From: Burkholderia cenocepacia | Lineage (GTDB): Bacteria; Pseudomonadota; Gammaproteobacteria; Burkholderiales; Burkholderiaceae | Reading direction: 5' to 3' | DNA: 64,000 nucleotides | NCBI RefSeq assembly: GCF_900446215.1 | Contig: NZ_UAQZ01000015.1 | Location: 372,001-436,000, forward strand | Shown: one piece after another, positions 8,383-16,026 of the stretch | Position numbering within the stretch: the first letter of the stretch is position 1 | How the letters are laid out: every line of letters begins with the position of its first letter | Notes under the pieces: generated by a model | Seen by the model: the letters and a program-made list of their open reading frames with translations, nothing else | What the model was told of the DNA's origin: nothing | The model's database searches: none | Translations under genes and position numbers: made by a program

Positions 8383-9006
8383 TCAGACCGCGTGCGCGAG
8401 CGCGCGATCGACGAGCGCGGCCTCGAAGCCGTCGTCCGCGTCGCGAAAGCGCAGCGGCGCCGCGCAATGCACCAGCGTGTCGATGAAGTATTTCGCGCGC
8501 GGCCACGGCCCGAAGCCGGCTGCGGTGTTGATGTGCCCGGCGTCGCCGAGGTTCACGAACGCGCTGCCCAGGCGCTGCGCGAGCGTGCGCGCATCGGCGA
8601 GCGGCATCCACGGATCGGTCTCGCTGCCGATCACGATCGACGGCACCGCGAGCCGGCGCGCGTCGAACGGCCCGGCAAACGTGAATTTCTTCGGGCTGGC
8701 CGGCGCGACGAACAGCACGCCCGCAACATCGCCCACGTGCGGCCACTGCGCGAGCGCATGCGCGGCCGCGAGGCAGCCGAAGCTGTGCGCGGCGAGCACG
8801 AACGGGCCGCGCTCGCGATCGAGCAGCGCGCGCACCGATTGCGCCCAGCCCGCGAGATCGGGCGCATCCCAGTCGTGCTGCTCGACGCGCAACGAGCGCG
8901 GGAACTGCCGCTCGAGCCAGGTCTGCCAGTGGGCGCCTTCGCTGCCGTGCAGGCCCGGAACGGTGACGAGCCGCGGCGGCCACGCCGATTTGCTGCATGC
9001 GCGCAT
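8383..9006 (-). CDS. RBBP9/YdeN-type alpha/beta hydrolase
   Basis: This 207-residue protein belongs to the small serine hydrolase family named after RBBP9 and B. subtilis YdeN. It opens with VTVPGLHGSEGAHWQTWLER, the family start in which the HW residues are typical. The nucleophile elbow is AAHSFG (GxSxG-like), the acid is in GSETDPWMPLA, and the catalytic His is in DAGHINTAAGFGPW. All three triad elements are present, so it is probably active. A GAGGG ribosome site precedes the ATG at 9006. It is expected in the cytosol. Its substrate is unknown. It is divergent from ghrA with 346 bp between. Confidence 0.83.
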   Translation of the reverse strand: MRACSKSAWPPRLVTVPGLHGSEGAHWQTWLERQFPRSLRVEQHDWDAPDLAGWAQSVRALLDRERGPFVLAAHSFGCLAAAHALAQWPHVGDVAGVLFVAPASPKKFTFAGPFDARRLAVPSIVIGSETDPWMPLADARTLAQRLGSAFVNLGDAGHINTAAGFGPWPRAKYFIDTLVHCAAPLRFRDADDGFEAALVDRALAHAV

Positions 9007-9352
9007 GATTGCCCTCGCTTGCTTGAAGACGAGGTTCGATTGTGGCGCCGGGTACGCGGCGACCGAACCAATATTTTGTGCTTTGCTTTTGCACGACCGG
9101 TGGCGCGGTGGCGGCCGGTGGCCGCGTGACGGCGGCCCGCACCGGCCGCGCCGTCCCGCACGACGGCGCGATGTGCCGCGAAACCGTAGAATGTGGGCTT
9201 CCCGTCAGCTTCACACGGAACCGGTCCCCGCGCCGACGCGCCGGACCGCTCGTCAGGAGACGCCCGATGTCCGCTACGTCCGCCGGTGCGCTGCACCCGG
9301 CTTCGCTTGCCGTTCCCGCGGCGCGCCTTGCCGGCGCGCGCGCCCTCACGCA
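9007..9352. other. Intergenic region between the hydrolase gene and ghrA
   Basis: These 346 bp lie between divergent genes and should hold both promoters. An AT-richer patch at about 9066-9095 is the only notable feature. I found no gene and no strong inverted repeat. Confidence 0.35.
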
Positions 9353-10294
9353 ATGAAGATCCTGTTCTACTCGCCGCATCAGGAAGCCGGCGCATGGCGC
9401 GACGAGATCGCGCGTGCGCTGCCGGAAGCCGAACTGCGCGCGTGGCAGCCGGGCGATACGGCTGCCGCCAACTACGCGCTCGTGTGGCGCCCGCCGCGCG
9501 AGTTGTTCGCGCCGCGCGACGGCCTGCGCGCGATCTTCAACCTCGGCGCGGGTGTCGATGCGCTGCTCGCGCTCGACCGCGCGCATCCGGGCACGCTGCC
9601 CGCGCACGTGCCGCTGGTGCGGCTCGAGGATTCGGGCATGGCGCAGCAGATGGTCGAATACGTGACGCACGCGGTGCTGCGCTACCTGCGCCGTTTCGAC
9701 GAATACGACCTGCAGCAGCGCGAGCGCCGCTGGCAGCCGCTCGAGCCGCATGCGCGCGCGAACTTCACCGTCGCGGTCCTCGGGCTCGGCGTGCTCGGCG
9801 CCGAGGTCGCCCGCGCGCTCGCCGCCCTCGGCGTGCCGGTGCGCGGCTACAGCCGCAGCGCGAAGCAGCTCGACGGCGTCACGACCTTCGCCGGCGACGG
9901 CGCGTTCGACGCGTGCATCGACGGCGCGAAGGTGCTCGTCAACCTGCTGCCGAGCACGCGCGACACCGACGGCATCCTGTCGTCGCGCGCATTCGCGCGA
10001 CTCGCGCCCGGCGCGTACGTCGTCAACGTCGCGCGCGGCGCGCATCTCGTCGAAGCCGACCTGCTCGACGCGCTCGCGAGCGGCCAGGTCGCCGCGGCCA
10101 CGCTCGACGTGTTCCAGCACGAACCGCTGCCGGACGACCATCCGTTCTGGCGTACGCCGCGCATCACGATCACGCCGCACAGCTCGGCCGAGACGCTGCG
10201 CGCGGAAGCCGTCGAGCAGATCGCCGGCAAGATCCGCGCGTTCGAGCGCGGCGCGCCCGTCAGCGGCATCGTCGACTACGCGCGCGGCTACTGA
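9353..10294 (+). CDS. ghrA: Glyoxylate/hydroxypyruvate reductase A
   Basis: This 313-residue D-2-hydroxyacid dehydrogenase opens MKILFYSPHQEAGAWRDEI like E. coli GhrA. The NAD(P)-binding glycine motif is VLGLGVLGAEVARALAALG near residue 140. The catalytic set is Arg in NVARGAHLVEADLL, Glu in FQHEPLP and His in ITPHSSAET. It reduces glyoxylate to glycolate and hydroxypyruvate to glycerate in the cytosol. The frame is open far upstream, but the GhrA-like sequence begins at the ATG at 9353. It is followed after 32 bp by the HMG-CoA lyase gene, and the two are probably cotranscribed. Confidence 0.88.
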   Translation: MKILFYSPHQEAGAWRDEIARALPEAELRAWQPGDTAAANYALVWRPPRELFAPRDGLRAIFNLGAGVDALLALDRAHPGTLPAHVPLVRLEDSGMAQQMVEYVTHAVLRYLRRFDEYDLQQRERRWQPLEPHARANFTVAVLGLGVLGAEVARALAALGVPVRGYSRSAKQLDGVTTFAGDGAFDACIDGAKVLVNLLPSTRDTDGILSSRAFARLAPGAYVVNVARGAHLVEADLLDALASGQVAAATLDVFQHEPLPDDHPFWRTPRITITPHSSAETLRAEAVEQIAGKIRAFERGAPVSGIVDYARGY

Positions 10295-10326
10295 ATTCCG
10301 CCACAAAGAGAAACCAGGAGACAACC

Positions 10327-11259
10327 ATGACGTTCCCCACCGCCGTCAAGATCGTCGAAGTCGGCCCGCGCGACGGGCTGCAGAACGAGAAGACCTTCGT
10401 GCCGACCGACGTGAAGATCGCGCTCGTCGACCGGCTGTCGCGCGCCGGCTTCCGCAACGTCGAGGCCGCGTCGTTCGTGTCGCCGAAATGGGTGCCGCAG
10501 ATGGCCGACGGCGCCGACGTGATGGCCGGCATCGAGCGTCGCCCGGGCACCGTGTACTCGGTGCTCACGCCGAACCTGAAGGGCTTCGAGAATGCGGTCG
10601 CGGCACGGGCCGACGAAGTCGTGATCTTCGGCGCGGCGAGCGAGGCGTTCTCGCAGCGGAACATCAACTGCAACATCGCCGAGAGCATCGCGCGCTTCGA
10701 GCCCGTCGCGAAAGCCGCGAAGGATGCGGGCCTGCGGCTGCGCGGCAGCGTGTCGTGCACGCTCGGCTGCCCGTACCAGGGCGAGGTGCCGGTCGCGTCG
10801 GTGGTCGACGTCGTCGAACGGTTCGCCGCGCTCGGCTGCGACGAGATCGACATCGCCGACACGATCGGCGTCGGCACGCCGAAGCGCACGCGCGAAGTGC
10901 TCGCGGCCGTCACGCGCGTGTTCCCGCGCGAACGCCTGTCGGGTCACTTCCACGACACCTACGGCCAGGCGCTCGCGAACATCTACGCGGCGCTGTTCGA
11001 AGGGATCGAGATCTTTCACGCATCGGTCGCGGGCCTCGGCGGCTGCCCGTACGCGAAGGGCGCGACCGGCAACGTCGCGACCGAGGACGTGCTGTACCTG
11101 ATGCAGGGCCTCGGCATCGAAACCGGCATCGACCTCGCACAGGTCGTCGCCGCCGGCGATTTCATCTCGAACGCGATCGGCCGCGCGAACGTGTCGCGCG
11201 CCGGTCGTGCACTGCTCGCCAAGGCGCAGAGCGCGGCCGACGCCGAGAACTGCGTCTGA
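10327..11259 (+). CDS. mvaB: Hydroxymethylglutaryl-CoA lyase
   Basis: The 310-residue protein cleaves HMG-CoA to acetyl-CoA and acetoacetate in leucine breakdown. The TIM-barrel opens VKIVEVGPRDGLQNE, which holds the catalytic Arg-Asp pair. The metal-binding HFHDTYGQA and the glycine-rich active-site loop GLGGCPYAKGATGNVATED with the catalytic Cys are intact. An AGGAG site precedes the ATG at 10327. It lies between ghrA and a YbaK gene, all on the same strand with gaps of about 30 bp, so an operon is likely. The other leucine-catabolic genes are not in the window. Confidence 0.9.
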   Translation: MTFPTAVKIVEVGPRDGLQNEKTFVPTDVKIALVDRLSRAGFRNVEAASFVSPKWVPQMADGADVMAGIERRPGTVYSVLTPNLKGFENAVAARADEVVIFGAASEAFSQRNINCNIAESIARFEPVAKAAKDAGLRLRGSVSCTLGCPYQGEVPVASVVDVVERFAALGCDEIDIADTIGVGTPKRTREVLAAVTRVFPRERLSGHFHDTYGQALANIYAALFEGIEIFHASVAGLGGCPYAKGATGNVATEDVLYLMQGLGIETGIDLAQVVAAGDFISNAIGRANVSRAGRALLAKAQSAADAENCV

Positions 11260-11285
11260 TCACCTCGTTCCACGGATTCCCCGAC

Positions 11286-11792
11286 ATGACGACACCCGCT
11301 TCATTCGATTCCCTCCCCGATTCCGCGCGACGCGTCGCGCTGCTGCTGCGCGAGCGCGGCCATGCGAAAGGCATCGTGATGCTCGCCGAAACCGGCAAGA
11401 CGTCGGCCGAGGCCGCGGCCGGGCTCGGCTGCTCGGTCGCGCAGATCGCAAAGTCGATCCTGTTTCGCCGGCAGGCCGACGGCGCGCCCGTGCTGGTGAT
11501 TGCGAGCGGCGTCAACCGCGTGGACGAAAGGAAGGTCGCCGAACAGGTCGGCCCGGTCGGCCGCGCGGACGCGAAGTTCGTGCGCGACAACACCGGCTAT
11601 GCGATCGGCGGCGTCTGCCCGATCGGCCATCTGGTCGAACCCGTCACGCTGATCGACGCCGATCTGCTCGCGCTCGACAGCCTGTGGGCCGCCGCCGGCC
11701 ATCCGCACGCGGTGTTCAACCTGTCGCCGCACGAACTCGTGTCGCTCACCGGCGCGCCGGTCGCGGACGTCGCGTTGCGGGAGTCCGCATGA
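11286..11792 (+). CDS. YbaK/EbsC-type aminoacyl-tRNA deacylase-like protein
   Basis: The 168-residue protein is a single YbaK/ProX domain. Family signatures seen are the segment around TSAEAAAGLGCSVAQIAKSILFR, with the conserved Lys, then KFVRDNTGYAIGGVCPIGH and the C-terminal ...AAAGHPHAVFNLSPHEL. Members hydrolyse mischarged tRNA, mainly on Pro or Cys tRNAs, and act in the cytosol. The specificity of this subgroup is not settled. It starts 26 bp after mvaB and its stop overlaps the next start by 4 bp (ATGA), which couples it to the DUF1289 gene. Confidence 0.8.
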   Translation: MTTPASFDSLPDSARRVALLLRERGHAKGIVMLAETGKTSAEAAAGLGCSVAQIAKSILFRRQADGAPVLVIASGVNRVDERKVAEQVGPVGRADAKFVRDNTGYAIGGVCPIGHLVEPVTLIDADLLALDSLWAAAGHPHAVFNLSPHELVSLTGAPVADVALRESA

Positions 11793-11995
11793 GCGACGTG
11801 ACGATGCCGGTCGCCACGGTCGCGTCGCCGTGCACCGACGTCTGCCGGATCGATCCGCGCACCGACTGGTGCGCGGGCTGCCTGCGCACGCGCGGCGAGA
11901 TCAAGGGATGGCGTACGTCGGACGACGACGCGCGGCGCGCGCTGCTCGCGCGGCTCGACGCACGGCGGCGCCTGATCGCAGGCAGCGAGACATAA
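11789..11995 (+). CDS. DUF1289 family small Cys-containing protein
   Basis: The 68-residue protein shows the DUF1289 pattern: SPCTDVCRIDPRTDWCAGCLRTRGEIKGW, with four cysteines in a CxxxC...CxxC arrangement, followed by a basic helical tail. The spacing suggests a metal or Fe-S site, though the family has no proven function. Translation is coupled to the YbaK gene through the ATGA overlap. Its TAA stop sits in the A8 run that, on the other strand, is the T tract of the small-RNA terminator described at 11994-12027. Confidence 0.8.
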   Translation: MSDVTMPVATVASPCTDVCRIDPRTDWCAGCLRTRGEIKGWRTSDDDARRALLARLDARRRLIAGSET

Positions 11996-12027
11996 AAAAA
12001 AGCCGTTCAGCCTCACGGGCGAACGGC
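11994..12027 (-). terminator. Intrinsic terminator (minus strand), T8 tract
   Basis: The stem GCCGTTC/GAACGGC (12002-12008 with 12021-12027) has three further inner base pairs and an 8-T tract on the minus strand. It would end the small-RNA candidate, or leftward read-through from the EamA gene. Confidence 0.8.
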
Positions 12028-12066
12028 ATCGAGATCGGAATCCTGTGAACGTGATCAACGTCACAG
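11994..12066 (-). ncRNA. Candidate small RNA, two hairpins, about 73 nt
   Basis: On the minus strand a TATGAT -10 box (complement of 12072-12077) is followed by two consecutive hairpins. The first, 12044-12065, has an 8-bp stem with one bulged T and a 5-nt TGATC loop. A 16-nt linker follows. The second (12002-12027) has a 7-bp GCCGTTC/GAACGGC stem plus 3 inner bp and runs straight into T8 at 12001-11994, a textbook intrinsic terminator. Upstream, a TGTA(A/G)G direct repeat on a 10-bp step (12111-12126) could be a response-regulator site. The nearest upstream gene on that strand ends at 12248, too far for this to be simply its terminator. Transcription is inferred from sequence only. Confidence 0.5.
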
Positions 12067-12110
12067 CCCGCATCATACGAGCGACGCGGCCGCATCGCAT
12101 CGGGTGTTTC

Positions 12111-12126
12111 CCTACAACTTCTTACA
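12111..12126 (-). promoter_or_regulatory. Direct repeat TGTAAG/TGTAGG upstream of the small-RNA candidate
   Basis: On the minus strand, TGTAAG and TGTAGG begin 10 bp apart, one helical turn. They lie about 45-60 bp before the presumed start of the RNA. This is the layout of OmpR/PhoB-type response-regulator boxes. The identity of a binding protein is unknown. Confidence 0.3.
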
Positions 12127-12247
12127 GCGCTTTTCCGAGTGCGCGCGGCGTCCGCTGGGCGTCGTTTCAAGCGCAATCTCCGTTCCCGACTCGCCCCTTC
12201 GACGGCCGCTGCATGAGCCCGCCGCGGCGCCGAATCGTCTGACCGTA

Positions 12248-13150
12248 TCAGTTGCCGACCGCCGTGCGACGCGCCGGCACGATGCGCCAGCCGAGGTTCA
12301 CGCCGGCCGCCGCGAGCAGGATCAAGAGCGCGCCGACCACCTGCGTCCACGCGAGCGTCTGCCCGAACGCGACGCGATCGACGACGATCGCGACGACCGG
12401 ATAGACGAACGACAGCGCGCCCGTCATCGCGGTCGGCAGCTTCTGGACCGCGCCGTACAGCAGCACGTACATCAGCCCGGTGTTGACGATGCCCAGCACG
12501 ATCAGGTCGGCCCATTGCCCGACCGTCGCCGGCAAGGTGTCGAAGTGTGCGAACGGCGCAAGCAGCAGGACGCCGAGGCCGACCTGCAGCAGTGCGAGCA
12601 GATGCGGCGGCGTGCCCTTCAGGTGCTTCGTGATGATCGACGAGATCGCATACAGGAACGCCGCACCGAGCGACAGCGCGACCCCTTCCAGGTATTCGCC
12701 GGGCACCGCGAGCACGGCCGGCTCCACGCGCACCACGAACACCAGCCCCGCGAACGCGAGCACGAGCCACGCGACCGTCGACGCGGTGATCCGCTCGCGG
12801 AACACGATGGCGCCGAGCGCGACGAGCATGAACGGCTGGGTGTTGTAGACAGCGGTCGCCATCGAGATCGACGCGCGCGAATAGGCGGCGAAGAGCAGCA
12901 GCCAGTTCGCGACGATCGCGAGGCTGCCGAACATCGTGAGCACGAGCATCCGCGGCGAGAACAGGGAGCGGCGCAGGAAACCGAACGCCGCACAGACGAT
13001 CGCGAGCGTCGCCGTGCCGAATACGCAGCGGAAGAACACGACATTGGTCAGCGGCTGCTGCGACGACATCACGAGCCAGCCGATCGTGCCGGACATCAGC
13101 ATCGCGACGATCATCTCGGCGGCGCCGCGGCGAATTTCATTCGTGGCCAT
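12248..13150 (-). CDS. EamA/DMT-superfamily exporter (10-TM)
   Basis: The 300-residue protein is made of two tandem EamA domains of about five helices each, the usual DMT metabolite-exporter size. Motifs such as FFRCVFGTATLAIVCAAFGFLRR at the first repeat and a loop with Gly/Pro-rich turns before the second repeat fit the family. It should lie in the inner membrane and export amino acids or similar metabolites. It is divergent from an Lrp/AsnC gene with 112 bp between. Lrp-type regulators next to DMT or LysE exporters usually sense the exported amino acid, so an amino-acid export role is inferred. Confidence 0.82.
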   Translation of the reverse strand: MATNEIRRGAAEMIVAMLMSGTIGWLVMSSQQPLTNVVFFRCVFGTATLAIVCAAFGFLRRSLFSPRMLVLTMFGSLAIVANWLLLFAAYSRASISMATAVYNTQPFMLVALGAIVFRERITASTVAWLVLAFAGLVFVVRVEPAVLAVPGEYLEGVALSLGAAFLYAISSIITKHLKGTPPHLLALLQVGLGVLLLAPFAHFDTLPATVGQWADLIVLGIVNTGLMYVLLYGAVQKLPTAMTGALSFVYPVVAIVVDRVAFGQTLAWTQVVGALLILLAAAGVNLGWRIVPARRTAVGN

Positions 13151-13194
13151 CAGGAACTCCGTTGAAGAGAGTGGATGACTTCGATTCTAGAAAC

Positions 13195-13255
13195 TTGCTT
13201 TCGCCGCAACCACGGCTAAACTGAAGTGAATCAGCCGATTCACCTTCGAAAGCAA
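13195..13255. promoter_or_regulatory. Nested inverted repeats between EamA and Lrp genes
   Basis: GTGAATC-AGCC-GATTCAC (13226-13243) is a perfect inverted repeat. A wider pair, TTGCTTTCG (13195-13203) and CGAAAGCAA (13247-13255), flanks it. The spacing of several half sites over about 60 bp suits the octameric DNA wrapping of Lrp/AsnC proteins. Autoregulation and control of the exporter are inferred. Confidence 0.5.
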
Positions 13256-13262
13256 AGCAATC

Positions 13263-13754
13263 ATGCCGAAACGCCTTTCCCCGCCTGCCGTCGCGTCGCT
13301 CGACGCGACCGACCGCGCGATCGTCGCCGCGCTGGCCGACGACGCCCGCATCGCGACCAGCGAACTCGCCCGGCAGATCGGGTTGTCGGCGCCCGCGACA
13401 GCCGACCGCGTGCGGCGGCTCGAGGCGCAAGGCGTGATCGCCGCGTTCACCGTCGAGCTCGACCCGCGCGCGCTCGGCTACACGCTGCAGGCGATCGTCC
13501 GCGTGAAGCCGCTGCCGGGCCAGTTGCATCTGGTCGAGGAGTTGCTGCGGCGGATTCCCGAATTCGTCGAATGCGACAAGGTCACCGGCGACGACTGCTT
13601 CATCTGCCGGCTCTACCTGCGCACGATCGAGCATCTCGACGACATCCTGTCGAAGGTGACGGAGCGCGCGGAGACGAGCACCGCGATCGTGAAATCGACG
13701 CCCGTGCCGCGCCGCCTGCCGCCGCTCGCCGAAGACGAGCACGCGCACCGCTGA
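13263..13754 (+). CDS. Lrp/AsnC-family transcriptional regulator
   Basis: The 163-residue protein has an N-terminal HTH (LDATDRAIVAALADDARIATSELARQIGLSAPATADRVRRLEAQGVI). A RAM ligand-binding domain of the ferredoxin-like fold follows, with the typical ...VECDKVTGDDCFICRLYLRTIEHLDDIL segment. It should bind DNA as an octamer or dimer stack with an amino acid as effector. It lies divergent from the EamA exporter, and the intergenic palindromes at 13195-13255 are likely binding sites. Start choice is firm because the HTH begins about 13 residues in and no upstream start fits. Confidence 0.88.
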   Translation: MPKRLSPPAVASLDATDRAIVAALADDARIATSELARQIGLSAPATADRVRRLEAQGVIAAFTVELDPRALGYTLQAIVRVKPLPGQLHLVEELLRRIPEFVECDKVTGDDCFICRLYLRTIEHLDDILSKVTERAETSTAIVKSTPVPRRLPPLAEDEHAHR

Positions 13755-13778
13755 GCCGCGAGCGGCACGCCCCGCCGA

Positions 13779-13797
13779 GGCGCGGGCGACCCGCGCC
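13779..13797. terminator. Hairpin between convergent Lrp and dehalogenase genes
   Basis: GGCGCGGG-CGA-CCCGCGCC is a perfect 8-bp stem with a 3-nt loop in the 61-bp gap between convergent genes. There is no T run. It probably serves both strands. Confidence 0.45.
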
Positions 13798-13815
13798 GGC
13801 CGCCTGCAGGCACCG

Positions 13816-14712
13816 TCACGCAGCCGCGTCGCGCGCGTCGAAGAACGCGAGCAGTTCGTCGATCAGCGCGGCGGGCGCCTCTTCCGGAATGTAGTGCCCG
13901 CACTCGAGCGCACGGCCGCTGACGTCGCGCGCGACGCGCCGCCATTCGTCGAGCGGATCGAAGCAGCGGCCGACGATCCCGTGCTCGCCCCACAGCACGC
14001 GCAGCGGGCACGCGACCTTGTTGCCGCGTTCGAGATCCGCACGGTCGTGCTCGAGATCGATCGTCGCCGACGCGCGGTAGTCCTCGCACATCGCGTGCAC
14101 GGCGCCCGGCTGCGCGAGCGCCGCCCGGTACGCGTCGAGCGCCTCCGGCGCGAACGGCGCCAGCCCGGCCGACCGGTTGCCCATCACGCGCTCGATGTAC
14201 GCATCGGTGTGCGCGCCGACCAGCGTCTCGGGCAGCGGCTCGGGCTGGATCAGGAAGAACCAGTGGAAATACGCGGTCGCGAACGCGCGATCGGTTTTCT
14301 CGTACATCGCGAGCGTCGGCGCGATGTCGAGCAGCATCATCCGCTCGACGGCATCCGCGTGATCGAGCGCGAGCCGGTGCGCGACCCGCGCGCCGCGATC
14401 GTGCGCGCATACGTGGAAATGCTCGAAGCCGAAATGCCGCATCACGGCGACCTGGTCCGCCGCCATCGCGCGTTTCGAATACGGCGTGTGCCGCGCGTCG
14501 CTCGGCGGCCGGCCCGATGCGCCGTAGCCGCGCAGGTCGGTGGCGATCACCGTGAAGTGATCCGCGAGCGTCGCGGCAACACGATGCCAGATCATGTGGG
14601 TCTGCGGATGGCCGTGCAGCAACAGCAGCGGCGGCCCCGTGCCTCCTTTGACACCGAAAATGTCGGTGTCCTGCACCGTCACGCGAAACGGTGCAAACGC
14701 CTCAAACGACAT
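13816..14712 (-). CDS. Haloacetate dehalogenase, fluoroacetate-dehalogenase type
   Basis: The 298-residue alpha/beta hydrolase closely follows the fluoroacetate dehalogenase (FAcD, R. palustris RPA1163) pattern from my knowledge of that protein. The oxyanion region is LLLLHGHPQTHMIWHRVA. The nucleophile is Asp105 in AHDRGARVAHRLALD, the acid is Asp129 in LLDIAPT, and the base is His273 in CGHYIPEEAP. Arg106 and Arg109 would hold the carboxylate. His150, Trp151 (YFHWFFLIQP) and Tyr212 (CEDYRAS) match the halide-pocket trio that stabilises fluoride. Defluorination or dechlorination of haloacetates is therefore predicted, though epoxide-hydrolase-like activity cannot be excluded. It is cytosolic and appears monocistronic. 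Confidence 0.82.
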   Translation of the reverse strand: MSFEAFAPFRVTVQDTDIFGVKGGTGPPLLLLHGHPQTHMIWHRVAATLADHFTVIATDLRGYGASGRPPSDARHTPYSKRAMAADQVAVMRHFGFEHFHVCAHDRGARVAHRLALDHADAVERMMLLDIAPTLAMYEKTDRAFATAYFHWFFLIQPEPLPETLVGAHTDAYIERVMGNRSAGLAPFAPEALDAYRAALAQPGAVHAMCEDYRASATIDLEHDRADLERGNKVACPLRVLWGEHGIVGRCFDPLDEWRRVARDVSGRALECGHYIPEEAPAALIDELLAFFDARDAAA

Positions 14713-14864
14713 GGTTTGTTTCTCGTTGGTTTGTTATGGCGGCTATTTTAGGAGCGCCGGCGCGTCTTCACAGCGGGGTAAGCACCCGAAACCATAGAAA
14801 GAGAACACTCACTCGATTGCCGGCACACCGCGCAGTTTGTTAAGCTCGCGTAGAATCGCACGAC

Positions 14865-14884
14865 CGTTCGTATTAATATGAACG
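14865..14884. promoter_or_regulatory. Operator-like palindrome upstream of nitronate monooxygenase gene
   Basis: CGTTCGTATT-AATATGAACG is a 20-bp dyad with one mismatched pair. It lies about 70 bp before the start codon, just after a TAGAAT -10-like hexamer (14851-14856). The AT-rich centre and 20-bp length suit a MarR- or TetR-type repressor encoded elsewhere. Confidence 0.45.
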
Positions 14885-14951
14885 AACGCATTCCACAGCT
14901 ACACTCGAATCACCGTCCGACCGCAACGCCCCCGGAGACTGGAGACATCAC

Positions 14952-15911
14952 ATGGCATTGCCCACCGTCCTGCAGAACCTGACGCTCCCCGTCATCGCGT
15001 CGCCGATGTTCATCGTCAGCTACCCCGAACTCGTGCTCGCGCAATGCAAGGCGGGCATCGTCGGCTCGTTCCCCGCGCTCAACGCGCGCCCGGCCGAACT
15101 GCTCGACGAGTGGCTCACGCAGATCCAGTCGGAACTCGCCGACCACAAGGCGAAACATCCCGATGCGGTGATCGGCCCGATCGCGGTCAACCAGATCGTC
15201 CACCAGTCGAACGCGCGGCTCGAACACGACGTGCGCGTGTGCGTCGAGCACAAGGTGCCGATCTTCATCACGAGCCTGCGCGCACCGGCGCGCGAGATCG
15301 TCGACGCGGTGCACAGCTACGGCGGCATCGTGCTGCACGACGTGATCAACCTGCGCCACGCGCAGAAGGCGCTCGAAGCGGGCGTCGACGGGCTGATCCT
15401 CGTCGCGGCCGGCGCCGGCGGCCACGCGGGCACGACGTCGCCGTTCGCGCTGGTCGGCGAAGTCCGCAAGATCTTCGACGGTCCGATCGTGCTGTCCGGC
15501 TCGATCGCGAACGGCGGCTCGATCCTCGCCGCGCAAGCGATGGGCGCCGACTTCGCGTACATGGGCACGCGTTTCATCGCGACGCAGGAAGCGCACGCGA
15601 TCGACGACTACAAGCACGCGATCCTGAACGCGAAATCGTCGGACATCATCTACACGAACCTCTTCACGGGCGTGCACGGCAACTACATCCGCGAGAGCAT
15701 CGAGAAGGCCGGCCTCGATCCGGACGCGCTGCCGGAATCCGACAAGACCAAGATGAATTTCGGCAGCGACAAGACGAAGGCGTGGAAGGACATCTGGGGT
15801 GCGGGCCAGGGCGTCGGCCTGATGGACGACCTGCCGAGCGTGGGTGCGCTCGTCGAGCGGCTCAAGCGCGAATACGACGACGCGAAGGCGCGGCTCGGCA
15901 TCCCGCGCTGA
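14952..15911 (+). CDS. Nitronate monooxygenase (2-nitropropane dioxygenase family)
   Basis: The 319-residue FMN-dependent TIM-barrel protein opens LTLPVIASPMFIVSYPELVLAQCKAG, the standard NMO start. The FMN phosphate site is seen in GAGGHAGTTSPFALVGEV and GSIANGGSILAAQAMGADFAYMGTRF. The family oxidises toxic nitronates such as propionate 3-nitronate to aldehydes and nitrite. A GGAGAC site precedes the ATG at 14952. The gene stands alone between the divergent dehalogenase gene and the terminator at 15964, under its own promoter with a palindromic operator. Regulation by an unlinked repressor is inferred. Confidence 0.87.
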   Translation: MALPTVLQNLTLPVIASPMFIVSYPELVLAQCKAGIVGSFPALNARPAELLDEWLTQIQSELADHKAKHPDAVIGPIAVNQIVHQSNARLEHDVRVCVEHKVPIFITSLRAPAREIVDAVHSYGGIVLHDVINLRHAQKALEAGVDGLILVAAGAGGHAGTTSPFALVGEVRKIFDGPIVLSGSIANGGSILAAQAMGADFAYMGTRFIATQEAHAIDDYKHAILNAKSSDIIYTNLFTGVHGNYIRESIEKAGLDPDALPESDKTKMNFGSDKTKAWKDIWGAGQGVGLMDDLPSVGALVERLKREYDDAKARLGIPR

Positions 15912-15963
15912 CGGAGGCGGCGGCCATCGCGGCCGCCATCGACGCGAAATCGTCGAGCCAGGC

Positions 15964-15998
15964 AAAAAGCGCGAACCGCAGCGGTTCGCGCTTTTTTT
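15964..15998. terminator. Bidirectional intrinsic terminator
   Basis: GCGCGAACC, a 5-nt loop and GGTTCGCGC form a 9-bp stem flanked by A5 on the left and T7 on the right. It can terminate the nitronate monooxygenase gene on the plus strand and the LysR gene ending at 16027 on the minus strand. Confidence 0.92.
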
Positions 15999-16026
15999 AT
16001 TGCCCCGCCGCGGCGGACGATGCGGG

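Noticed and set aside
9193..11259. Long open frame joining ghrA antiphase sequence to mvaB
   Set aside because: HMG-CoA lyase similarity starts only at 10327 with a good ribosome site. The upstream Arg-rich sequence is a GC shadow of ghrA.
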